DNA of 64,000 bases from Bacteroidia bacterium (GTDB lineage Bacteria; Bacteroidota; Bacteroidia; J057): assembly GCA_030430575.1 (NCBI GenBank), contig JAUIKF010000001.1:275931-339930 (forward strand), read 5' to 3'. The position numbers and the translations under genes are program-made. This document shows positions 51,101-63,100 of the stretch, one piece after another. Positions within the stretch are counted from its first letter, which is position 1; the number at the start of each line of letters is the position of its first letter. The notes under the pieces are model-generated. The model saw only the letters and a list, made by a program, of their open reading frames with translations. It had not been told where the DNA came from and made no database searches.

Positions 51101-54100
51101 AGACTTTGTTACCAATAGACCCTTTAGGTATATAGCTACCAGCATCTACGTCATCCTTGTCCTCTGCAGGATTCAGGGTGAAGATGTTCGTCTGACCCGT
51201 ACTTGGGTCTGGATCTGAATCGAGGCCATCGTTACCGCCTTGGTCTTGTGGACTGAAGACGTAGTCTGGAGGCAAGTTGCTGAACTCAACATAGTAGTCA
51301 CCAGATGGCAGGTTGTCGAAGCTGTACATGCCATTGCTATCCGTGGTGTCGGCAGCGATCAAGTTACCCTGACTATCATAGAGCTTGACGATCACACCAG
51401 AAAGACCTGGCTCACCTGGATCTTGGATACCGTCCTCATCGATGTCATCGAATACTTTGTCTCCAATAGACGCTGATGGGAGGAAGATACCTGCATCTAC
51501 TGTGGTATTCGTCTCACCAGGACTGAGGACTACAGGCGCTGTCTGACCATTGATTGGATTCGCATCCGAGTCAAACAAGTCATTGCCTTGATCCTGTGGG
51601 CTGAACTGGTAGCCTGCTGGCAAGTTGTCAAATACCACGTAGTAGGTTCCAGGAAGCTTATCTTCAAAGAGGTACTCTCCGTTAGCATCTGTCACCATCG
51701 TATCTACTGGGGTACCATTTCCATCGTAAAGGATCACTCTGACACCTTGTACGCCTGGTTCACCAGCATCCTGGATACCGTCTTCGTCGAGGTCTTCGAA
51801 TACTTTGTTACCCAAGGCAACGCGTGCATCAAAGATACCTGCATCGATGGTATAGTTCTTCTCACTTGGACTCAAGGTTACAAGTGGCGAACGTCCATTA
51901 ACCACATCAGCATCAGAGTCTTTCTCATCATCTGTACCTTGATCCTTCGCAGTGAACTGGAAGCCTGGAGGCAGGTCAGAGAATTCTACGATGTAGTCAC
52001 CTGCAAGCAGGAAGGTGAAGTAGTATGCACCTGAGCCATCCGTGACAGTAGTGTCAAGTGGATTACCTAAGCCGTCATACAGGGTCACTGTCACACCTGC
52101 TACACCTGGTTCGCCAGCATCTTGGATACCATTTTTATTCCGATCCTCCCAAACATAGTTTCCAAGTTCTGCTGGGTCTACAAACATACCCGCATCTACG
52201 GTTCTCTTCTCTTCGCCTAGGAGTAGGGTAATGACACCTGTTTCACCAGTGGTTCTGTTCACATCAGAGTCAGTCGAGTCATTTAAGCCCTGATTCGGGA
52301 AGGTGAAGGCAAAACCATTTGCCTTACGAATCTGGACGATGTAGTCACCAGGCGTCAGGTTGTCAAAGAGATAGAATCCATTGGCATTGGTGAATGTTGT
52401 ATCTAGCGGGTTGCCATTTCCATCCTTGAGGATGATCATAGCACCTGCTATACCTGGCTCACCTGCATCTTGGATACCATTTTGGTTCAAATCATTCCAA
52501 ACAAAGTCCCCAATAGAAGTGGCATCATAGATACCAGCATCCCATGTCAAATCGACTTCACCTGGATCTAGCGTAGTGACTATTGTCCGTCCTGTGGTGC
52601 GATCCGCATCAGAATCGAAGCGATCCAATGGGTCTACATCCTGAGTAGTGAATACAAACCCTGGAGGTAAGTTGCTGAATTCTACATAGTAATCACCCGG
52701 GACCAGATACTCAAAGAGGTATTCACCATTCGCATCTGTCACCATGGTGTCTACTGGTGTGCCATCAGACTTGAACAGGGTGACTGTGATGCCAGGTACA
52801 CCATTATTATTCACGCTGATACCATTGCGGTCATCATCTAGGAAGACGAAGTTACCGAGGGTAGCAGAGTTGACATGGATACCTGCATCGATATCGTCCT
52901 TATTCACCCCTGCTGGCAAGACAAATGTCTGGGTAATACCCGTAGTAGGATCAGGATCTGAATCTAGGGTATCATCACCTCCCTGGTCCTTAGGACTGAA
53001 GAGATAGTTGGGTGGTAGATTCGTGAATCCTACTTTGTACTGACCAGGCTGAAGGTTATTGAATTCATAGAATCCATTTGCATCAGTGGTATCAGTACCA
53101 ACAACAGTTCCTGCACGTGTGTAGAGGGTTACAATCACACCTGGAACACCTGGCTCACCAGCATCTTGTACACCATCTTCATTCTTATCATCCCATACAA
53201 AGTTACCGAGTGAGCTCGTAGCTGGAGTCAGACCCGCATCCCAGTTGTGATCTCGCTCACCTGGGCTCAAGGTAGTAACAACCGTGCGTCCCGTATTGAC
53301 ATCAGCATCTGAGTCAACAGCATCGTTTGGCCCTGCATCCTGCGGCGTGAACTGCAAGCCTGGAGGCAAGTTGGAGAACTCTACGAAGTAGTCACCTGGT
53401 TCTACATCATTGAAGTAGTAGAATCCGTTGTGGTCAGTCACAAGTGTGTCTACAGGTGTGCCACCAGCAGTGTACAGAATCACTGTCACGCCTTGTACAC
53501 CTAGTTCGCCATTGTCTTGCGCGCCATTCTGGTTCGTATCATTCCAGACACGGTTACCGATCTCTGCATTTGGCTCATAGAAGCCTGCGTCTACGTCGTC
53601 TTTGTCTTCGCCTGGGTTGAGGGTAAAGACGTCAGTCTGATTATTAGGATTAATATCAGAGTCCGTACCATCATTTCCACCCTGGTCCTTAGGACTGCTG
53701 ACGTAGTCAGTTGGGATATTGGAGAAGCCTACGGAGTAGTCACCAGGAAGTACATCGTCAAATAGGTACGCACCATTTGCATCCGTGGTATCTACCGCGA
53801 CGACATTTCCTTGATCATCATATAGGGTAACAATTACGCTATCAATTCCAGGCTCACCCGCATCTTGGATACCATCCTCATTGAGGTCATCCCATACAAA
53901 GTCGCCGATGGAGCCTTTGGGGATATTGATACCCGCATCACGCGTCAAGTCTACATCACCTGCAGCTAAGCTGAAGACATCCGTACGTCCTGTACCTGGG
54001 TTCACATCCGAATCCTTGGCATCATCTCCCCCTTGATCCTTAGGACTGAAGACAAAGTCTGGAGGTAGGTTGGTGAATTCGAGGTAATAGTCACCTGGTA

Positions 54101-57100
54101 CCAGGTCATTGAAGTTATAGTTACCATTGGCATCTGTGGTCTTCTGACCTACGAAGTTGCCTTGGTCGTCATAGAGCGTCACTGTGACACCTTGTACGCC
54201 TTGTTCACCCGCATCCTGAACACCGTTCTCATTGAAGTCGTCAAATACGAGGTCACCGATAGAACCACGTGGCAAGAAGATACCCGCATCGACATCGTCC
54301 TTATTCTCACCTGGATTCAGGGTAAAGGTCGCGGTGCTACCAGATTGGTTGACGTCAGAGTCCGTATTGTCATTTCCACCCTGATCCTGTGGGCTAAAGA
54401 TATAGTCCGTAGGCAGGTTGGTGAATACAACTGTGTAGTCACCTGGAGGCACATCGTCGAAGAAGTACATGCCATTGGCGTCCGTAGTGTCTGTAGCGAC
54501 TAGGTTGCCCATATCGTCATAGAGTTTGACGATGACACTGTCTACGCCAGGTTCACCGGCATCCTGAATACCATCCTCATCGAGGTCTTCGAAGACAAAG
54601 TCACCGATAGAACCTTTGTTGAGGTAAGCACCCGCATCCACATCGTCCTTGTCTTCGCCTGCATTCAGGGTGAAGAGGTCGGTCTGACCGTTTGGATTCA
54701 CATCGGAATCCGTGTTGTCATTTCCGCCCTGGTCTTTAGGACTAAAGATGTAGTCAGTAGGCGTATTGGTAAAGCCAACACTGTAGTCACCTGGAGGCAC
54801 ATCCTCGAAGAGGTAAGCACCATTGGCGTCTGTTGTGTCAGTCGCTACCACATTGCCCTGATCATCATATAAGGTGACGATCACATTGTCAATGCCAGGC
54901 TCATTATTATCCTGAATTCCATCTTCATTCAAGTCATCCCATACATAGTCTCCGATAGAGCCTTTGTTGAGGTGTGCACCTGCATCCACGTCGTCCTTGT
55001 CTTCTCCTGGGTTCAGGGTGAAGAGGTCGGTCTGACCGTTAGGATTCACATCAGAATCCGTGTTGTCATTTCCGCCCTGGTCTTTAGGACTGAAGATGTA
55101 GTCGGTAGGCGTATTGCTAAAGCCTATAGTGTAGTCACCTGGGAGTACATTGTCGAAGAGGTAGTTACCATTGGCATCCGTAGTATCCGTGTCAACCACA
55201 TTACCCTGGTCATCATATAGGGTCACAATCACCCCATCAATTGGTGGCTCATTGCTATCCTGGATACCGTCTTCATTCAAGTCATCCCATACATAGTCAC
55301 CGATAGAGCCTTTTGGTATGTAAATACCTGCGTCTACGTCGTCCTTATCTTCTCCTGGAAGGAGGGTGAAGGAATCGGTCTGACCGTTTGGATTCACATC
55401 AGAATCTGTATTATCATTTCCACCTTGATCCTTAGGACTAAATACAAAGTCAGGATCTGGGAGATTGCTAAAGCCTACGCTGTAGTCACCAGGAGGCACA
55501 TCTTCGAAGAGGTAAGCGCCGTTGGCGTCAGTGGTGTCTTTATCTACCACATTGCCCATATCATCATACAAGGTGACAATTACACCTGGCACCCCATTCT
55601 CACTTGGATCTTGGATGCCGTCTTCGTTGAAGTCATCCCATACATAGTCTCCGATAGAGCCTTTAGGTAGATAGACACCCGCATCCCATGTGCGGTCATC
55701 TTCACCTGGCGCCAGGCTGATCACACTGGTAAGGCCAGTAGCACCATCTACATCAGCGTCTTTGGTGTCATCACCTCCCTGATCCTTCGGACTGAAGACA
55801 TAGTCCGTAGGTAGGTTGGAGAATTCTAAGTAATAGTCACCAGGAGTCAAGTTTTCAAAGAGATATTCTCCATTTGCATCTGTGGTATCTGCGCCTACAA
55901 GACCGCTTGCGAGGCTGTAAAGCTTCACGATCACGCCTGGTACACCTGGCTCGCCAGCATCTTGGATGCCATCTTTGTTGGTGTCATCCCATACAAAGTC
56001 ACCAAGTGTAGCTTTTGGCAAGTAGATACCAGCATCTACGTCGTCTTTGTCTTGGCCTGGGTTCAGCGTAAAGGTATTGGTAGCACCTGTCTGATCTACA
56101 TCAGAGTCAGTTGCATCATTACCGCCCTGATCTTGTGGGCTAAAGACAAAGCCTGTAGGCACATTGCTAAATTCTACATAATAGTCGCCACCTGGCAGGT
56201 CAGTGAACTCATAGAAGCCTGTTCCATCTGTTGTTGTCTGGTCAATAAAGTTGCCATTGCCATCATACAGTTTCACAATCACGCCTTGGACGCCATTTTC
56301 ACCTGCATCCTGCACGCCATCTTCATCCAAATCTTCCCAGACAAAGTCGCCGATTTTCGCTTCAGGATTGAAGATACCTGCATCTATGGTTGGATTCACC
56401 TCCTTAGGTGCAAGGGTAATGGTCGCAGTCCTGTTGGTCGTAGGATCGACGTCAGAATCTTTCGTATCGTCACCACCCTGATCTTGTGGACTGAATTGAT
56501 AGCCCGCAGGTAGGTTGGTAAATTCTACGATGTAATCACCACCGGGAAGGTCTTCGAAGCCATAGGCACCGAGGGCATCCGTGAGTGTCTGGTCAAGGAA
56601 GTTGCCGTTGCCGTCATAGAGGCGAACGATCACACCCTGGACACCATTTTCACCCGCATCCTGAACACCATTTTCATTGGTATCATCCCATACATAGTCT
56701 CCCAAGAAGCCTAGTGGCAAGAAGAAGCCTGCATCCACGATGATGACATTGTCACCGGGAAGCGTCGTGACGGTATCCGTACGACCGATGGTTCCAGAAG
56801 GACCACCACTCACTGGCGTAGCGTCAGAGTCAGCTGCATCGTTGGTACCTGCATTCGTTGGAGAGAATTCAAAGTTCGGTGGCAGGTTGCTAAATTCTAC
56901 ATAGTAGTCACCAGCTGGCAGGTTCTCGAAGAGATAGTTACCATTCGAATTGGTTACAGTCGTATCTACAGCACCCGTCGCTGGGTTGTAGAGAATTACG
57001 GTAACACCGCCAATACCTGGTTCGCCTGCATCCTGAATACCATCTTCATCTAGGTCGTTAAAGACCAAATCACCGATAGTCACAGGAGGAATGTTGATAC

Positions 57101-60100
57101 CTGCATCAAGGTCTACATTGTTCTCACCAGCAGCCAGCGTGATAGTAGCAGTCTGACCAGTAGCTGGATTCGCATCAGAATCTTTGGTGTCGTCACCGCC
57201 TTGATCCTGAGGACTGAAGACATACGTAGCAGGCAGGTTGCTGAATTCTACATAGTAGTCACCTGGCAACAAGTCATTGAAGGTGTATGCACCTGTCGGG
57301 CTGGTAGGCTGCTGACCTTGGAATACGCCTGCTCCATTATAGAGCTTGACGATCACTCCTGGCACGCCAGGCTCGCCAGCATCCTGTACGCCATCCCTAT
57401 CGAGGTCATCCCAGACAAAGTCTCCCAATGATGCTTTCTCTAGGTAGATACCTGCATCGATGTCTGTGCGGTTCTGACCTGGATTCAGGGTAAATGGATC
57501 CGTCGTACCATTGGTAGGATCAGCATCAGAGTCCTTACTATTGTCGCCACCAACATCCATTGGACTGAATACAAATCCAGTCGGCAGGTTGCTGAAGGTC
57601 ACATAGTAGTTACCAGTAGGCACATCCTCGAAGAGGTAGTTGCCATTGGCATCTGTCGTATCCGTATCGATCAGGTTATTCGCCGTATCGTACAATTTGA
57701 CGATCACACCAGGTACACCTGGCTCACCATTATCCTGACGACCATCTTCATCCAGATCATCCCATACCAGGTCGCCAATGCTACCCAGTGGGCGGAAGAT
57801 ACCCATATCCCAGTCTAGGTCGTCTTGCCCTTGACCAAGCGTAATAACATCTGTCTGAAGCGTATTAGGATCTACATCAGAATCTTTCGTATCATCTCCA
57901 CCTTGATCCTTAGGACTGACATTATAGCCCGCAGGGATATTGGAAATTGTCAGGCGGTAGTCACCAGCGAGGAGATCTTCGAATAGGTAGTCACCATTAG
58001 GTCCAGTCACGTCAAAAGCTATGAATGTGCCTGTTGAGGTAGTCAACGTTACGATGACACCTTGTACGCCTTGCTCTCCATTATCCTGAATACCATTTCC
58101 ATTGAGATCATCCCATACAAAGTCACCCAGTGAACTCTTAGGCTCATAGATACCCGCATCGATGTTTGGATTATTTTCACCTGCACTCAATGTGATATCC
58201 GCTGTGCGACCCGTGATTGGATCAGGATCGGAATCTTTCGTAGCATCTCCCCCTTGTCCCTGAGGACTGAATACATAGGTTGGAGGAATATTGCTAAAGA
58301 CCACATAGTACTCACCTGGCAACAGGTCAGAGAAGCCATAGGCACCTGTTGGGGTAGTTGGTACTTGTGCGATCTGTACACCACTCGTATCATAAAGCGT
58401 GACAGTCACACCGCCTACACCTGGCTCTCCGTTATCCTGGACCCCATTTTCATTCAAGTCTTCCCAGACAAAGTCACCAAGGGAAGCTTTTGGCAAGTAG
58501 ATACCTGCATCCCACTTAATGTCATTCTCACCTGGAGACAGAAGGGTAACAACGGTCTCGCCTGTCACTGGATCAGCATCAGAGTCGATGAAGTCACTTG
58601 GTACAACGTCTTTTGCTGTGAAGACATAATCAGTTGGTAAGCTGTCAAACTTGACATAGTAGTTGCCTGGCGTCAGGTCATCAAACTTATAGATACCGAT
58701 GGTATTGGTCACTGTGCTGTCCACTTTGTTTCCAAGGCCGTCAAAGAGGATGACTTTCACCCCTTCTACGCCTACATCAGCCCCATCCTGGAAGCCATTC
58801 TGGTTGTCATCTTCGAATACGCGGTCACCAAGAGAAGCTTTTGGCAAGTAAATACCTGCATCTAGTGTCAAATTGGTGTCGCCTGGGGCGAGGCTCACTG
58901 GAGCTGTTGCGCCCGTGTTCCAAGTAGGATCGGAATCGATTGTATCATTAGTACCTACATTCTGTGGGCTAAATACATAGCCAGTAGGCAAGTTCGTAAA
59001 GACAACATAGTAGTCTTGTGGGAATAGGCCATCAAAGAGGTATTCACCATTTACATCTGTTGTATCCTTGTCTTGAAGGGTGCCGCCTGGCGAATCATAG
59101 AGTTCTACGATCACACCTTGTACACCTGGTTCTCCACCGTCCTGGATACCATCCTCATTGAGGTCTTCCCATACAAAGTCACCCAAGACAGCTTTCTCGA
59201 TGTAGATACCGGCATCCACTCTCAAGTTAGTCTCGCCTGGAGCGAGCGCAATGGTATCTGTCTTACCTGTGGTCAGGTCAGCATCAGAATCTCTGCCTTC
59301 TTGCGTTCCTTGGTCTTTTGGACTAAAGAGGAAGCCAGCAGGGATATTGGTAAATTCAACTACATACTTGCCTGGGAACAGGTTGTTGAAACGGTAGCGA
59401 CCGTTTCCATTGGTCGTTTTCGTTGCGATCACTGTACCAGACTCATCGATGAGGTTGACAATTATGCCTGGCACGCCTGGCTCTCCATTATCCTGGATAC
59501 CATCTTCATCTAAGTCATCCCAGACGAAGTTTCCAATTGATCCCTGGAAGTAGAAGCCTGCGTCTACGGTCATGTCGTTCTCCATCGGATCGAGCTGGAT
59601 AGGTCCAGTCAATCCTGTATTTGGATCAGCGTCAGAGTCTTTGGCATCATCTCCACCCTGATCTTGTGGGCTGGAAGTGTAGCCAGCAGGCTGTACAAAT
59701 TCTACGATATAGGTATCTGGAATTAGGTTAAAGAAGCCATAGATACCATTGGCATCTGTAGTATCCGCCAATCCTGTAGGATTACCACTTGCATCCAAGA
59801 GGTTCACAACGACACCCGGTATACCAGGCTCACCGGCATCCTGATCACCGTCCGCATTAGAATCTTCCCAGACAAAGTTGCCCAGTGAAGCATAGCAGTC
59901 ATCGACCGTGATTTCGACCGTGTAAGACTTGTCATTACAAGCACCTTGTCCAGGTCCTTGAGAACCAAACACCGTGTAGGTAAAGTGGTAGGTATTGCCT
60001 GCGTCAGCAGCAATGGCTGTGAAGACAGAGCCTACCAATTGACCAGTCGCATCATCATCATTCCAGCTACCATACAGCGGGCCAGTAGCGATGAGGCTAT

Positions 60101-63100
60101 TGAGGTCAATTATATGTTCATTTGTATTTGCTGTGAGCAGATTGTCCACGTTACAGACATTCGCTTTACCATTATTGTTAAAGGTATTGTCTGGTGTTTC
60201 TGGATCAATGGTAATCACCGTTTGATCAGAAGCTGGCCCACATGGTCCCGCAGGATCATTCGTGGTCAATGTCAAGGTCACCGTACGGTTTGTGGTATCC
60301 TGAGGACCTGGCGTGTAGATCGCGTTCAGGGCAGTAGCATTGTTAAATGTACCGTCACCAGAAGTCGTCCATGTGGCACTAGAAGCACCACCACCAATTG
60401 ATCCACTCAGTTGAACTACATCAGCTGCACAGATCGTCTGATCTGGGCCAGCATCTGCTGTAGGATCATCGTATATGGTCACCACCATGTCATCACTTGC
60501 CTTACCACATGGTCCTGCAGGATCATTGGTAGAAAGCGTAAGTGTTACGGTTCCCGCTGCGATATCAGCCACACCTGGGGTATAGACTGGATTCATCAAT
60601 GTCGCATTGTTGAACGTTCCGTCACCAGAAGTCGTCCAGACAGCGCTGCTTGCACCACCGCCAATCGAACCATTCAATTGAACAGTAGCCCCTTCACAGA
60701 TGTCCTGATCTGCTCCAGCGTTAGCTGTTGGGTCATCATAAATGGTTACCACCATTTGATCGCTCGCAGCCGTACATGGGCCTGCTGGATCATTCGTGGT
60801 AATGGTCAAGGTCACGGTGCCTGATGCGATATCACCAGCACCTGGGGTGTAGATCGCAGTCGCAGATGTCGCATCGTTGAACGTTCCGTCACCGGATGTT
60901 GTCCAAGTCAAGCTGCTTGCACCACCACCAATTGAACCAGCCAACTGTACCGTTGAGCCTTCACAGATGTCTTGATCTGCTCCAGCATCCGCCGTTGGAT
61001 CATCACTGATGGTCACAACCATCTGATCACTAGCAGCCGTACATGGTCCTGCTGGATCGTCAGTTGTCAACGTCAGGGTTACAGTGCCTGCGGCAATGTC
61101 ATTCACACCTGGGGTGTAGATGGCGTTGAGCGCAGATGCATTGTTGAAGGTTCCGTCTCCACTGGTTGTCCAAGTGCTACTTGAAGCACCACCACCTATT
61201 GAACCATTCAACTGAACTGTTCCACCTTCACAAATATCTTGATCCGCGCCAGCATTCGCCGTTGGATCGTCATAAATGGTCACCACCATTTGGTCACTGG
61301 CTGGTCCACATGGGCCTGCTGGATCATCTGTAGTGATCGTCAATGTCACCGTACCTGCGGCAATATCTGCTGCACCTGGGGTATAGATGGCGTTCGCTGC
61401 ATTGGCATTGTTGAACGTTCCGTCGCCACTTGTGGTCCAAGTCAAGCTGCTTGCGCCGCCACCGATCGTTCCTGCCAACTGAACGGTCTCAGTCTCACAG
61501 ATGTCCTGATCGGCACCAGCATTCGCTGTTGGATCGTCATAAATGGTCACGACCATTTGGTCACTGGCTGGTCCACATGGGCCTGCTGGATCATTGGTCG
61601 TGATGGTCAAGGTTACTGTTCCAACAGCAATGTCACCAGCACCTGGCGTATAGATCGCAGTTGCAGATGTCGCATCGTTGAACGTTCCGTCGCCAGAAGT
61701 TGTCCAAGTCAGGCTGCTTGCGCCACCACCAATCGTTCCTGCCAACTGGACAGTAGAGCCTTCGCAGATGTCCTGGTCAGCACCAGCATTCGCTTCTGGA
61801 TCGTCGAATATAGTGACCACCATCTGATCAGAAGCAGCCACACAAGGCCCTGCTGGATCATTGGTAGTAATGGTCAAAGTAACCGTACCATTGCTGATGT
61901 CATTGGTACCTGGGGTGTAAATCGCATTCGCTGCAGTCGCATCGTCGAACGTTCCATCGCCAGATGTCGTCCAAGTCAGGCTGCTTGCGCCACCACCGAT
62001 TGTTCCAGCCAACTGTACCGTTGAGCCTTCACAGATGTCTTGATCCGCGCCAGCGTCTGCTGTTGGGTCATCGCTGATGGTCACGACCATCTGATCACTA
62101 GCAGCCAGACATGGTCCCGCTGGATCGTCTGTTGTGAGGGTCAGCGTAACAGTGCCTGCGGCAATGTCATTCACACCTGGGGTGTAGATCGCATTCAGGG
62201 CAGATGCATTGTTGAAGGTTCCGTCGCCACTGGTCGTCCAAGTGCTGGTAGAAGCACCACCTCCGATGGTTCCATTCAACTGAACTGTCGCACCTTCACA
62301 AATATCTTGATCCGCGCCAGCATTCGCCGTTGGATCGTCATAAATGGTCACCACCATTTGGTCACTGGCTGGTCCACATGGGCCTGCTGGATCATCAGTA
62401 GTAATCGTCAATGTCACCGTACCTGCGGCAATATCAGCTGCACCTGGGGTATAGATCGCGTTCGCTGCATTGGCATTGTTGAACGTTCCGTCTCCAGATG
62501 TTGTCCAAGTCAGGCTGCTTGCGCCACCACCGATGGTGCCTGCCAACTGAACGGTCTCAGTCTCACAGATGTCCTGGTCAGCACCAGCATTCGCTGTTGG
62601 ATCGTCATAAATGGTCACGACCATTTGGTCACTGGCTGGTCCACATGGGCCTGCTGGATCATTTGTTGTGATTGTCAAGGTTACTGTTCCAGCAGCAATA
62701 TCACCAGCACCTGGCGTGTAGATCGCAGTTGCAGATGTCGCATCGTTGAACGTTCCGTCGCCAGAAGTTGTCCAAGTCAAGCTGCTTGCACCGCCACCAA
62801 TCGTTCCTGCCAACTGTACCGTAGAACCTTCACAGATGTCCTGGTCAGCACCAGCATTCGCTTCTGGATCGTCGAATATAGTCACCACCATCTGATCAGA
62901 AGCAGCCACACAAGGACCTGCTGGGTCATTGGTAGTAATGGTCAAAGTAACCGTACCAGCTGCGATGTCTGCTGCACCTGGGGTGTAAATCGCGTTGGCT
63001 GCAGTCGCATCGTTGAACGATCCGTCGCCGGATGTTGTCCAAGTCAGGCTGCTTGCGCCACCACCGATTGTTCCAGCCAACTGTACCGTTGAGCCTTCAC